Source of the DNA: Vibrio variabilis
GTDB lineage: Bacteria > Pseudomonadota > Gammaproteobacteria > Enterobacterales > Vibrionaceae
Direction of reading: 5' to 3'
Assembly (NCBI RefSeq): GCF_003263785.1
Contig: NZ_JYJK01000087.1
Location: forward strand, 1 to 64,000
Length of the DNA stretch: 64,000 bases
Position 1 is the stretch's first letter. Each line of letters opens with the position of its first letter. Below the pieces are notes generated by a model. That model did not search any database, was not told the DNA's origin, and saw only the letters and a program-made list of their open reading frames with translations. Shown in pieces: positions 1-9,372 of this stretch. The translations under genes were made by a program, and so were the position numbers.

Positions 1-296
1 CCGTCATAGATGGAGCCTGATACCAATACAAATGGTATAACTAGGATAGAAATACCAATTAACGCCACCAACATTGAAGCCAAACCCCGTTTACCACCAA
101 GCGAACGTTCGAGCTTTTTGGTGACGGGCAACAGAGCCACGGCAATGATTGCCCCCCACAACACCGGAATAATGAACGGCTTAATGATGTCGTAAGTAAA
201 ACTGAGTAGAAGTACGAGTAAGCCGATTCGAATAGCCGACTCCACCATATTGTTGACAAAGAGCTTGCTTTGACGTTGTTCGGTTTGTCTATCCAT
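1..296 (-). CDS. AI-2E family transporter, N-terminal part (cut by window edge)
   Basis: The reverse strand reads about 98 residues from an ATG at 296 without a stop and leaves the window at base 1. The protein begins MDRQTEQRQSKLFVNNMVES and then has two hydrophobic segments separated by a short Lys/Arg loop, with the stretch KPFIIPVLWGAIIAVAL typical of the AI-2E exporter/PerM family of multi-spanning inner-membrane proteins. Substrates of this family vary, so autoinducer export should not be assumed. The start overlaps the end of the upstream channel gene by eight bases, which suggests translational coupling and co-transcription. Only the first quarter of the protein is visible. Confidence 0.75.
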   Translation of the reverse strand, partial: MDRQTEQRQSKLFVNNMVESAIRIGLLVLLLSFTYDIIKPFIIPVLWGAIIAVALLPVTKKLERSLGGKRGLASMLVALIGISILVIPFVLVSGSIYD

Positions 297-975
297 TTTG
301 TTTTTCCCTGTGTTGCAAATTTGCACTGACTAAACTCGACACGACGATGGCCATATAAAATACGCCTACGATTGCCTCTAAATACACCACTACTTGAGCC
401 AATGGAGTCACTGGACTTATATCACCATAACCGAGCGTGGTTAAAGTAACGAAACTAAAGTAGGCCGCATTGGAGAAGTTGTCTCCCCAAGAAATTGCTT
501 CCATACCGGTGAATGCGCCCGGTGAATATTCAATGACTACCAAGTAAACGATAGCCCACATTAAGCCGAGCAGGAGAAATAATGCGACTGAGCCGATGAC
601 TTTGTTGGTATTTACTTCGCCATGAAACAGTACTTGCCTTGCCGTGGACTTGAATGTTCCTAAGAAGAAACAGAAGGTGAGCGCCAGCATGGCGATATCC
701 ATTTCACGTCGCTCGAATATGAGTTTGAAAATAATGACAGCAACCCAGCATAGAGCCAGTGTTTTCAGAAGTCGTGACCAGTTTTTATCAAACCGAAGGC
801 TCGCAAAGCAGACAATAAAAGTAATGACAATGGTAACTTGAAGAACACGTTCGATAGCACCACTACCTACAACTTCAGCCAAAGCTCCGCTTATCAATAG
901 GGCGATTAAAGCGAGAGTCAAATAGAAGAAGTTGTTTTCTTCATTGATGTTTTTCAGGCGGCTTCCTACTTTCAT
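289..975 (-). CDS. Two-helix potassium channel family protein
   Basis: A 228-residue membrane protein with about six hydrophobic segments. The last two flank a pore loop carrying TLTTLGYGDISP, the K+ selectivity-filter signature of the Ion_trans_2 family. The N-terminal half holds extra helices of unassigned function. An AAGGA ribosome site lies eight bases before the ATG. It sits 59 bases downstream of the membrane fusion protein gene of the FUSC efflux operon and overlaps the next gene by eight bases, so it probably ends the same transcript. No RCK/TrkA-N regulatory domain is present. A second small channel with the same filter occurs at 45208-45651. Confidence 0.85.
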   Translation of the reverse strand: MKVGSRLKNINEENNFFYLTLALIALLISGALAEVVGSGAIERVLQVTIVITFIVCFASLRFDKNWSRLLKTLALCWVAVIIFKLIFERREMDIAMLALTFCFFLGTFKSTARQVLFHGEVNTNKVIGSVALFLLLGLMWAIVYLVVIEYSPGAFTGMEAISWGDNFSNAAYFSFVTLTTLGYGDISPVTPLAQVVVYLEAIVGVFYMAIVVSSLVSANLQHREKQNG

Positions 976-1034
976 CCTGTCTATCCTTGCATCTTTGTGA
1001 CTGTGTTACCTATTACATACAAGTAAGTGGCATG

Positions 1035-1910
1035 TTACTTTGCGTCTTCCATCACCATAATAGACGCCGACAGACCAAATCTTAGGTGAACCCCCTCAGG
1101 CAGCTCTTTAATCGAAATACGCACGGGAATACGCTGCGCGAGTCGAATCCACTGGAATACAGGGTTTACATTCGGCAGTAAGTTGTAGCCTACGGTGCCG
1201 TCTTTGGGTGCAATTCCCCAGCCAATGGAGTCGACTGTCGCTTCTAATGGTGTGTCCGGATGCGACATTAAAGTGACCCGAGCGTCACTACCGGGTTTGA
1301 TTTTTGGCAGTTGGTTCTCTCTAAAGAAGCCGAATACCCAAAAGCTATTTTCGTCAATTAGGGCTAATAACGGTTGGTTGGCCACCGCCTGCGTACCTGT
1401 TCGAATATCGAGGTTGGATACAAACCCGTCAACCGAAGCTACGACACGGGTATAGCTGAGGTTAAGCTTGGCGGATTTCAGCTTTTCTTCCGACGCTTTG
1501 ATTTTGAGTAGGGACTCTTGATAAGAGATTTCTCGTCGAATGAGATCTTTGTGTGATACCGCACCTTTATCTTTTTTACGAATGTCGAGTAGCCGGTCAT
1601 ATTCGATTTTCTTGCCCTTAGAGCTGATGATGGACTGCTCAAGAGCGACTTCCGCTTGAGCCAAGGCCACCTGGTAAGTCTCTGGATCAATTTCAAACAG
1701 AAGTTCGCCTTTTTGCACTCTTTGGTTATCGGTGATCGCAACGTTAACAATGGGGCCTGACACGCGTGGGGCAACTTTAATAATATTTGCCCTTACTTGG
1801 CCATCTCGCGTCCAAGGGTTATTGAAGTAGTCTTGGTATTTTTGATACCCAAACCAAGCCGCGCCGCCAAGTATGACTAAGTTCAGGACGATAATAATGG
1901 ATTTCTTCAT
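1035..1910 (-). CDS. HlyD/EmrA-type membrane fusion protein of FUSC efflux system
   Basis: A 291-residue periplasmic adaptor, the size of AaeA-type fusion proteins. One transmembrane anchor lies at residues about 4-20. The lipoyl/barrel-sandwich halves follow (KVAPRVSGPIVNVAITDNQ near 45-65 and YTRVVASVDGFVSNLDI near 150-170) around a coiled-coil hairpin with many Glu/Lys/Ser. The C-terminal beta-barrel contains DARVTLMSHPDTPLEATV. In the pump it would link the inner-membrane FUSC protein to the outer-membrane factor encoded upstream. It is 11 bases downstream of the DUF1656 gene. The specific substrate is unknown; aromatic carboxylic acids are the best-known substrates for AaeAB. Confidence 0.85.
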   Translation of the reverse strand: MKKSIIIVLNLVILGGAAWFGYQKYQDYFNNPWTRDGQVRANIIKVAPRVSGPIVNVAITDNQRVQKGELLFEIDPETYQVALAQAEVALEQSIISSKGKKIEYDRLLDIRKKDKGAVSHKDLIRREISYQESLLKIKASEEKLKSAKLNLSYTRVVASVDGFVSNLDIRTGTQAVANQPLLALIDENSFWVFGFFRENQLPKIKPGSDARVTLMSHPDTPLEATVDSIGWGIAPKDGTVGYNLLPNVNPVFQWIRLAQRIPVRISIKELPEGVHLRFGLSASIMVMEDAK

Positions 1911-1921
1911 TCGAGAGGCTC

Positions 1922-2125
1922 CTAAAACCTAATCACAAAGTGGTCGAAGGCAACGACGTACATCACCACAATGGCAAGGAACGTCAGTGATGGGAATGCG
2001 ACAAATCGAGACAACTTAGTTTTGTTCATAATGATCACCGTAATCCATGTGGCAACAATAGCCATACACACAACGAGAAGTAGCGGTGAAAAATAGATAT
2101 CGCCCCAAGCGAGTTCGTGTGGCAT
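1922..2125 (-). CDS. DUF1656 (AaeX-like) small membrane protein
   Basis: A 67-residue protein with two hydrophobic helices (about residues 12-32 and 44-62). The opening MPHELAWGDIYFSP is the DUF1656 signature, the family that includes E. coli AaeX. Such proteins almost always lie between the pump and fusion-protein genes of FUSC efflux operons, as here; their biochemical role is not established. The gene begins directly after the outer-membrane factor stop and ends 11 bases before the fusion protein start, so all four genes read as one operon. Confidence 0.85.
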   Translation of the reverse strand: MPHELAWGDIYFSPLLLVVCMAIVATWITVIIMNKTKLSRFVAFPSLTFLAIVVMYVVAFDHFVIRF

Positions 2126-3727
2126 TTACGGCTCCTCCTTGGTGGATGCGGTTCTAAACATCAGTTCTGGTACCAGAGTATTTTCTTGGTTTAATTGGTT
2201 ATCCCAATCCGTTCTTTTTTGCATCTGTTCAATGTTATCTGGAGACACAAAGCGCTGTCCGGATTGAATTTGCCAACCGCCACCCAGTGACTTGTAAAGC
2301 GCGACGACTTGATTGGCGACGTTGCCTTTAATCTGTGCGTAGCTATCTTCACTGCGAGTCATTTTCTCTACCGAATTGAGCAGGCGCTCAAACGAGATTT
2401 GGCCATTCTCATACTGAGTAAGCGAGATATTGAATGCTCGAACCGATGCGTTGACCGATTGAAGTCGAAGCGCTTTTTGCTCAACATAGAGCTCGTAGGC
2501 TTCCATGGCATTGGTGACCTCTTGCACCGCTTGTAGGACCTTCTTGTTGTAGTTGGTCATTGTCTCTTGAAAACGAGCATCTTCCAGGCGGATGTTATTT
2601 TTAACTCGGCCGTATTGGAAAATGTTCCAGCTAAAGGCAGGACCAGCTACTAAAGTCAGTGAGTCATTAAAGCTAAAGCTTGAACCAGAGGGGACTGAGC
2701 TGTCGATACCAATTGAACCAAATAAGGAAAAACTAGGATAGAGCGCAGTTTCGGCCACGCCAATCTGTGCACTCTGGGCATGGGCTTGAAGTTCGGCGAC
2801 TTGCAGATCGGGGCGTCTCATAACCAAGCTGGCGTCGATATTGGAGGCTAGTGCCGGAGCCTCGGGCACAATTGAACCATCTTCATCTTCTGATATCAGA
2901 GACTTGGAGCCTGATGAGCGAAAGCGTTGTTCATATTCAGCGAGCCTTTGACTCATCCCATCTTCAAGTAAAGGATCGACTTGCTCTGGCAGCAAACCGA
3001 GCAGGACAGCAAGTGCGTTGCGTGCCTGTAACATGGCAATCTCAAGCGCGGGCAGTGCTGCTTTGGTGGTGAATAGTTGGTTTCTCGCCTGCTGCACGTC
3101 GAGTTCGGTGACGTTACCGGACTCAAATTGTACTCGAGTGATGTTGACAACACGCTCTTGAATTTCAATGTTTCGCTGCGACAGCAACATACGCTCTTGG
3201 AACGAACGATAGTTGATGTAGTTGCGTGCCACTTCTGAAGTAATGGTCACCAATATATCGTTATAGGAGGCAATCGAGGCGTAGTAAGTGGCCTGTGCGG
3301 CTTCAATACCGCGAGCGTATTTTCCCCAAACGTCCATTTCCCAGCCAGCATCGAAGCTAATGGCAGCGTTGTTGAAGGCGCTTTCGTTAACATAGGCTCG
3401 TGCCAAGTTGCCCGATATGGCTTGTGCTTGTGGGTAACGTAGGCCATCAGCAATGCCTAATACGGCTCTAGCTTGTAGGATTCGAAGTCCAGCGGCTTCG
3501 ACATCGAGGTTTTGTTTAGCGGCTTTCTCTACAAGTTGATTGAGAGTCGGGTCGTTAAACTGTTGCCACCAGTTTGCCGTCGATTGTGTGCTCGATTCGG
3601 TTTCACTGTCGCTCCATGACTGAGGAAGCACTACCTTACTGCTCGGCTCAAATTCAGGGCCAAGCGTAGTGCAGGCCGTCATTAGCATAGTCGTGGTAAA
3701 GGCTATAAATAGCCGATAGCTCATCAT
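2126..3727 (-). CDS. NodT-type outer-membrane efflux lipoprotein
   Basis: About 533 residues if translation starts at the MM pair at 3727/3724. That start is preferred because AGGAAAG lies eight bases upstream; the longer open frame reaches back into the preceding gene. The N-terminus is a lipoprotein signal ending in the lipobox LMTAC, so the mature protein is acylated at Cys. Two OEP repeats follow, with long alpha-helical hairpins, as expected for the trimeric tunnel of TolC/OprM/NodT proteins. The C-terminal part after KSLGGGWQIQ is a short family-typical tail. It would be the outer-membrane exit duct for the FUSC pump encoded ten bases upstream. Confidence 0.88.
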   Translation of the reverse strand: MMSYRLFIAFTTTMLMTACTTLGPEFEPSSKVVLPQSWSDSETESSTQSTANWWQQFNDPTLNQLVEKAAKQNLDVEAAGLRILQARAVLGIADGLRYPQAQAISGNLARAYVNESAFNNAAISFDAGWEMDVWGKYARGIEAAQATYYASIASYNDILVTITSEVARNYINYRSFQERMLLSQRNIEIQERVVNITRVQFESGNVTELDVQQARNQLFTTKAALPALEIAMLQARNALAVLLGLLPEQVDPLLEDGMSQRLAEYEQRFRSSGSKSLISEDEDGSIVPEAPALASNIDASLVMRRPDLQVAELQAHAQSAQIGVAETALYPSFSLFGSIGIDSSVPSGSSFSFNDSLTLVAGPAFSWNIFQYGRVKNNIRLEDARFQETMTNYNKKVLQAVQEVTNAMEAYELYVEQKALRLQSVNASVRAFNISLTQYENGQISFERLLNSVEKMTRSEDSYAQIKGNVANQVVALYKSLGGGWQIQSGQRFVSPDNIEQMQKRTDWDNQLNQENTLVPELMFRTASTKEEP

Positions 3728-3737
3728 TTTTTCTTTC

Positions 3738-5948
3738 CTAAAATCGATGCATCTTGAGGTTCTCCAAATCGATATCTCGGCTGGCCTCTTGAACATTTTT
3801 CAGCGATTCATACAGATTTCTTTTTAAATGAAGAAATAGGTAGAAGCCTGCAATGTCATTTTTGTCTATCTCATCCAAGTCGAGCGACTCGAAAAAGGTT
3901 TCCAGAGCTTGTTCTGCTCGCGTGTAGTCTTGTTCAGCCCGCTTGAAATACTCATGGCTGTTTGATTGTGCGCCACCATGTATTTTAGCCCCGTGTATTT
4001 TGACTAGGTTTGGTAAAACAGTATCGACATGAGTCTCTCTAAGCTTAGTAATCAATGAGTTATTTTTCAGAATTGTTTGTGCGGCAACGAGATTATTTAC
4101 ATGTCCCATTAGCACTCCACAGCGTTTGGCGTAGTGAACTAGGTGTTGTTGGGTATTGTTATCGAAGTAGCTCACGTCGACCTTACTTGCCCAAAGCACT
4201 AGCTTTTTAGAGGCAACATTCGCAGTTTTGACATGCAGAGCAAGGCTCAGCCTTGTCAGCCAGTTTGGTCTGATATTTTGCATGCCGAGAAGCAAGCGGT
4301 GTAAGTGAAAGAAAAGTCGCTGTCTAACGGTTAGAAATAGATGCTCTGCTTTGCTAGAAAAGGGAAAGTAGTGTGAAAACACGATCATCATTACCACAAG
4401 GTAAAATAAGATCACGACGGTAAGAATGATGCCAAAGTGATAGGTCATCGTGTTGTCTATCCCAAGTACAAACATACCCAACATAAAAAAGATGGTGATA
4501 GGGCCTTTGAATAGGTAAAAACCAATAAACGTATAAATAAATAGGAACAGTGCGAGCTCAATTCCAAGCTCTAGCGCAGGCAAAATAAACACATAGGCAG
4601 GGATAGCGAATAAAAACCCGAATGTGAACAGAAACCCTAGCGCTTTAGGATGAAGCGGCATAAAAGACAGGACGGCCATAAATATGGTAGAGAAAATCAC
4701 AAAGCTGTAACCACCGGGCGGGTTAAACAGAATCCATAAACCGCCTGCGACCCAGTAAGTGACGAAGACCTTAATCGACGTTTTAAAGTTTTCTGCATCC
4801 CACCACAAAAAGGCACTCGGCATGGGAAGAAGCGTCTCTTTAAACGACACCACTTTGGTGATGGAGTCGATACAGCTAACCGTTTCAGCAAGCTTACCTG
4901 CGTTGTCATAGAGCCGATTCATTAGATAACCCAAAGTCAACACCGACGCCCTGGTAAGGTGAGTGCTTGTCGCCAATTTTGCTTCATCAACTTGCAGTTT
5001 TTTCTCTTCAAAGCGGAACGACTCTCCACTTTCAGATGAGGCCAAAAACTGCTGACTTTGCGAGAGCAGCGTTTCAATTTGTGCGACAAACTTAGGGAAC
5101 TCAGCCAAGTACTCATTGGTGTCAGCGTGATTGAATCGCGCACTTGACGCAGTGGCAAGAAATTGAGTGATTTTCTGACTGTGGTGGATAACCAGTTTCC
5201 ACTCCTGCATGTACGCCGCAACTTCGCTGCTTTCCTTTTTGATGACGTTGAAACGTTGCTCTAGCGTGGTTTGTGCGGTGAACAGTTTTTCGACTAGCTC
5301 ATCGATGGATGGAGTGGTGTCGTCGGAAGAGTTCTGTTCACCAGCTTCGTCTTTTGTCTCATTTGTTTGAATATCCTTCGAAGTGGAAGGTGCCATACCT
5401 GGCAAAGACGCGGAAATTGCGGCGAAGGATTTTTGTTGTATGTCCAAGGTTTCTCGAAGCAGCGTAGTGAGGTTTTGCTCGGCTTTACTGGGGAATAAAT
5501 AGACGCCCACCAAGGTGTAAATTGTTACTCCGAATACCGTCATATAGGCACGGTCGACACCATACAGAAAGGCACCTTCAGCATCGCCGCCGTTTGACAT
5601 CATGAGCGTCATGACCGCCGTTAACATGAGTAGAGTAGGGTCACTTTGATAGGCGTTGCGAAGGTAAAAGATAAACGCCACCACAATAGACACGCTTAAC
5701 ATGTACAAAAAGCGGTCTTGAGCGAAAGCACCCACCAAAATAAGACCGATAACGGCACCGACAATGGTGCCAAGTACCCTTAGGCTACCTTTTTCAAAAG
5801 ACTCACGCTGACTCCCCGTTGATGCAATGAGCATAACGGTCGTCGCAGCCGTGGAGGCTTGAGGCCATCCCATAGCAAAAGGTATGAGATAAGCGAGAGT
5901 CAAACTCAGCGCCACCTTAGTGGCAAATCGCGCTTTGCTGTTCATCAT
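3738..5948 (-). CDS. FUSC family (AaeB-like) inner-membrane efflux transporter
   Basis: A 736-residue protein with the duplicated architecture of the fusaric acid resistance/AaeB family. An N-terminal block of about six helices (residues 10-155) is followed by a large soluble region (about 160-370) with an acidic linker, a second helix block (about 395-530) and a C-terminal cytoplasmic domain. The second block contains the PPGGYSF motif often seen near the FUSC repeat. It is the first gene of the operon and should export small aromatic or organic acids with the partners encoded downstream. Either ATG of the MMN start is possible; no strong ribosome site is visible. No LysR-type regulator is adjacent, unlike E. 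coli aaeR. Confidence 0.87.
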   Translation of the reverse strand: MMNSKARFATKVALSLTLAYLIPFAMGWPQASTAATTVMLIASTGSQRESFEKGSLRVLGTIVGAVIGLILVGAFAQDRFLYMLSVSIVVAFIFYLRNAYQSDPTLLMLTAVMTLMMSNGGDAEGAFLYGVDRAYMTVFGVTIYTLVGVYLFPSKAEQNLTTLLRETLDIQQKSFAAISASLPGMAPSTSKDIQTNETKDEAGEQNSSDDTTPSIDELVEKLFTAQTTLEQRFNVIKKESSEVAAYMQEWKLVIHHSQKITQFLATASSARFNHADTNEYLAEFPKFVAQIETLLSQSQQFLASSESGESFRFEEKKLQVDEAKLATSTHLTRASVLTLGYLMNRLYDNAGKLAETVSCIDSITKVVSFKETLLPMPSAFLWWDAENFKTSIKVFVTYWVAGGLWILFNPPGGYSFVIFSTIFMAVLSFMPLHPKALGFLFTFGFLFAIPAYVFILPALELGIELALFLFIYTFIGFYLFKGPITIFFMLGMFVLGIDNTMTYHFGIILTVVILFYLVVMMIVFSHYFPFSSKAEHLFLTVRQRLFFHLHRLLLGMQNIRPNWLTRLSLALHVKTANVASKKLVLWASKVDVSYFDNNTQQHLVHYAKRCGVLMGHVNNLVAAQTILKNNSLITKLRETHVDTVLPNLVKIHGAKIHGGAQSNSHEYFKRAEQDYTRAEQALETFFESLDLDEIDKNDIAGFYLFLHLKRNLYESLKNVQEASRDIDLENLKMHRF

Positions 5949-6168
5949 CCATGAATTTAAGAAGAGGCTTAACAGAAATATAGACGTTAAATGATAGGTT
6001 GGGTGGCTAACATCAAGAAATTTAAAAGCTTTCGTGCGTTTGGTGAACTGCCTCGAGCCTTTAAAAAGGAGAGTTAAGTCGTTCAGTTGTCCTTTTTAGA
6101 TAAGTTGCACTGTATATCGGCGCAAAATCTTCTAAATTCATAGTAGCAATCAAACAAAAGGATTTAAC

Positions 6169-8637
6169 GTGCTGAAACTAAAAGGACTGAGTGGAAGAAC
6201 CTTGGTACTGATATACACGACTTTCGTCATGTGTGTGTTCGCGATTGCCTCAGTCGTCATTCTGGGTAGAGAATCCAAGTATGCAATAGATTCGCTACAA
6301 ACCACCGGTTCAAACCTAGAGCTGCAAGCCGCTAAATTATTTGTCGAAGAGTATCTAGACAACGCGAAGGCGCGCGTGAAATTGGCGTCGAGTAACACAG
6401 ATATTGTCGATTTTCTTGAAGGGACGCATAACGTGAATCTCGATTCGACCTTACACCGTTACGAGGGAGATACACGCTCGGTCTTGTTTGCTGTCTTCAA
6501 TGCTGACAGGGAAGTCCTATTCGAAGACAAGTTTCGCCATCCTTCTCGTGCCAATGAAAACCGAATTTTTGATGAAATGAAGCAGCTCGCTTCAAATCTG
6601 ATCACGCCAGCACCGGTCTACCTACTCCACAACGATACTGACCATATATGTATTAAGATTTTCATGCCGATCATGAGCAAAGGAAGCTTTGTTGGAATGG
6701 TGTTTGGTGAAACGCCGGTGGACTATGAGGAACTGTTTGGAGATTTGATTGATCCACAAGAGCGCTGGTATGCGTTAACGCAAGGAGACGTTTTTGATTA
6801 TGTGACTCAAAATAATCTTGATTCGTGGTTGGTTAACTCCACACCTGTAGCGACCGCAGGCTTAACGTTAATGCAAGGCGTCAACCCCAACTCATTGCAG
6901 CTGCAATCTGACAACTTTATGAGTCACATTTACAATGCGATAGCGGTGGTCATGGGGGTAAGCTTCCTGCTGGTCCTGTTTGCCGGGAATAAAGTACTGG
7001 TTAACCCGCACAAAGAGCTAGAGATTTCACAAAAAGAACTCGCTGAGAAAAATGCCGAGCTCATTGTTCAGGAACGTGAGAGTAAGCTACTTGCCACCGT
7101 CGTGAAAGCCGCGAGAGATGCCGTGGTCATAACCGATAAACATGGTGCGATTGAATGGGTGAATCGGGCATTTGAAGAGATGACGGGTTACGCACTGGTC
7201 AGCGTACAAGGCAAGATCCCTGGTCACTTCTTACAAGGAGAAAACACCAATCCCGAGACGAAAAAACGCATTGCAGAGTCCTTATCAAAGGGGCTGCCCA
7301 TCAAGACAGAAATCTTGAATTATGATTCTCAGGGGAATGAATATTGGGTTGATATCGATATTACGCCCATAAGTGATGAGCATGGCGTCATTGATCGATT
7401 CATTGCGATAGAAAGGGATGTCACCGAATACAAAAAACTTGAAAGCAAACTCACTAAGACCGCTAAAGAAGCGAATGCTGCGAATGAGGCTAAATCAGCA
7501 TTCTTAGCGACAATGAGTCATGAAATTCGTACTCCTATGAATGGTGTGTTGGGCCTGACCCAAATCTTAGAAAAAGAAATTACTGACCCCAAACACCGTG
7601 AGGCACTGCAACTCATATTGGGTTCCAGTAATCACCTTATTTCGATACTCAATGACATCTTAGATATATCGAAGATTGAAAACCAAGCCTTGGTGCTTGA
7701 ACATACCCAATTTAAGATGCAGGACATTCTTGCACCAGTGAATAATACCTACCAAAGCCTATGTTCAGAGAAGGGGTTATTGTTTGAAATTCATGATAAA
7801 ACAGACCCGCAGATACAGTTTGTTGGCGATCAAGTTAGGTTAAGACAAATTTTACTGAACTTAGTCGGTAATGCGCTTAAGTTCACTCAAAAAGGCGCTA
7901 TCACAGTGACAGTAGTGACTGATGGTGAGGGGCAATGTGAGTTGATAGTCAAAGATACTGGCATTGGCATTCCGCCTGAGAGAGTCGACAGCGTTTTCGA
8001 GAAGTTCGAACAAGCGGAGACTTCAACCACCCGTCAGTTTGGTGGAACCGGTTTAGGGCTCTCCATTGTGAAAAGCCTTACTTTGTTAATGGGCGGAAAA
8101 ATCGATGTCAGCAGTGAGGTGGGTGTGGGCTCGACATTTTCTGTTCGAATTCCGTTACCAGCAATAAAGAGCAAGGCAACAGACGAGACGAGTTCTACCC
8201 CGATTGATGCCGATTTTTCCATCTACAAGGTGCTTCTTGTTGATGATAATGCAATCAATAGAATCGTGGCTGCTAAGTTTTGTCAGTCTTTGAACATTGA
8301 AGTAGAAAGTTGCGCCAATGGCGCCGAGTGCTTGGAGATGTTTGATCCGAACAAATACAATTTGATCATATTGGATAACCATATGCCCGTTATGAATGGG
8401 CCTAGTGCCGCCTCTGAGATACGCGCGAGGTATGGCGAGAGTATCCTCATTTTTGGCTGGACCGCCGATGTGATCAGTGAAAATAGACAGGAGTTTCTGG
8501 ACAGTGGGGTGAACACTGTGATCGCTAAGCCGCTTATCAAAAAGGACTTTGAAAGAGCCCTGTTGACCTACTTAAAGGACGTTGAAAGTAATAAAACGGC
8601 TTCGGGGTCGTCTGTTGGATGCTCTTCGAGCAATTAA
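6169..8637 (+). CDS. Hybrid sensor histidine kinase with PAS and receiver domains
   Basis: An 822-residue membrane sensor starting at GTG, with AAGGA six bases upstream. It has an N-terminal helix (about 13-33), a periplasmic sensor region to about 250, and a second helix near 255-278. A PAS domain follows (about 310-425, with AVVITDKHGAIEWVNRAFEE), then a HisKA domain with phospho-acceptor His451 in MSHEIRTPMNG, and an HATPase domain with NLVGNALKF and DTGIGIP. The C-terminal receiver (about 685-805) has acceptor Asp736 in IILDNHMPVMNG and conserved Lys787. The last 15 residues are Ser-rich. No separate response regulator or Hpt gene is adjacent, so the downstream partner is elsewhere. The signal is unknown. 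Confidence 0.92.
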   Translation: MLKLKGLSGRTLVLIYTTFVMCVFAIASVVILGRESKYAIDSLQTTGSNLELQAAKLFVEEYLDNAKARVKLASSNTDIVDFLEGTHNVNLDSTLHRYEGDTRSVLFAVFNADREVLFEDKFRHPSRANENRIFDEMKQLASNLITPAPVYLLHNDTDHICIKIFMPIMSKGSFVGMVFGETPVDYEELFGDLIDPQERWYALTQGDVFDYVTQNNLDSWLVNSTPVATAGLTLMQGVNPNSLQLQSDNFMSHIYNAIAVVMGVSFLLVLFAGNKVLVNPHKELEISQKELAEKNAELIVQERESKLLATVVKAARDAVVITDKHGAIEWVNRAFEEMTGYALVSVQGKIPGHFLQGENTNPETKKRIAESLSKGLPIKTEILNYDSQGNEYWVDIDITPISDEHGVIDRFIAIERDVTEYKKLESKLTKTAKEANAANEAKSAFLATMSHEIRTPMNGVLGLTQILEKEITDPKHREALQLILGSSNHLISILNDILDISKIENQALVLEHTQFKMQDILAPVNNTYQSLCSEKGLLFEIHDKTDPQIQFVGDQVRLRQILLNLVGNALKFTQKGAITVTVVTDGEGQCELIVKDTGIGIPPERVDSVFEKFEQAETSTTRQFGGTGLGLSIVKSLTLLMGGKIDVSSEVGVGSTFSVRIPLPAIKSKATDETSSTPIDADFSIYKVLLVDDNAINRIVAAKFCQSLNIEVESCANGAECLEMFDPNKYNLIILDNHMPVMNGPSAASEIRARYGESILIFGWTADVISENRQEFLDSGVNTVIAKPLIKKDFERALLTYLKDVESNKTASGSSVGCSSSN

Positions 8638-8724
8638 ATAGAGTTAGAGTTTCTGGTGGGTGTCATTTTTTACGGCTCTAGTGATATAGTGCTAGCTCAG
8701 AACACGATTAAGGAACAGTAAAAA

Positions 8725-9063
8725 ATGGAACAATTTCTGGCACTTCTGGCCTCTAACCCAAACGAAGTCATGTTTGAGCAAACAATGCAGGTGATTGACG
8801 AGCACTTCGATTTTACGCCAGTGAGCTTTATCAATGGCGACACTGAGAATCAAGCGGGTCAAAATAACGGCTCTTGTAAGATCTTCGCTTTCGCTCAAAT
8901 CAAAGAGCTGGATGAGCCATCAACGTTGGCATGCTTTGGCCAATACTATCGTGAAGATGTGCTTAAAAACCCTGAAGGTACTGATCACGCTAATATTCGT
9001 AACTTTATCAAGTATGGTTGGCAGGGCGTAAAATTTGACGGTGTGGCGTTGGTTGCTAAGTAA
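8725..9063 (+). CDS. HopJ family protein
   Basis: A 112-residue soluble protein starting MEQFLALLASNPNEVMFEQT. It matches the small HopJ family by its N-terminal helix, the FDFTPVSFINGD segment and the conserved ACFGQYYREDVLKNPEGTDH segment. The family is named after a Pseudomonas type III effector, but homologues are widespread in free-living marine gammaproteobacteria without any nearby secretion system, and none is visible here. The name should therefore be read as a family label, not as evidence for effector activity. It stands alone between the kinase and a gene-poor stretch. Confidence 0.8.
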   Translation: MEQFLALLASNPNEVMFEQTMQVIDEHFDFTPVSFINGDTENQAGQNNGSCKIFAFAQIKELDEPSTLACFGQYYREDVLKNPEGTDHANIRNFIKYGWQGVKFDGVALVAK

Positions 9064-9372
9064 GGTTTTAGTGCTTCGATAAAGGGCTAGGCCGCAGTCA
9101 TCCTCAACAAAAATTTCCGTTCTTGGGAGTGTTTATGCCTAATATGGCTCATGTTAAGTGATAGGTTTACACTCGATGTGAAATCTACGCAAAGCTCCTA
9201 CCATTTCGGTAGTGGTTATCGTGAAGAAGGGGCATAAGGAAATGCTCGTTGTGTCGTTGGTTTCGGACAATAACTTAGCTATTGCACGGAAAGGTATCAC
9301 AACGGGTGATCAAGGATTTGCCCATGGCTGGAATTTAACTCGAAAAGATGTGGCGACCAGAAAAATGTTGGT
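9064..9372. other. Intergenic stretch between HopJ and the copper chaperone gene
   Basis: About 310 bases between convergent genes. A short plus-strand open frame (9212-9442) runs into the 3' end of the chaperone gene; it shows no recognisable family and I did not accept it. No clear hairpin with a T tract was found. Confidence 0.4.

Noticed and set aside
8725..9063. HopJ gene as evidence of a type III secretion effector
   Set aside because: No secretion or chaperone genes are nearby, and the family is common in bacteria without such systems.
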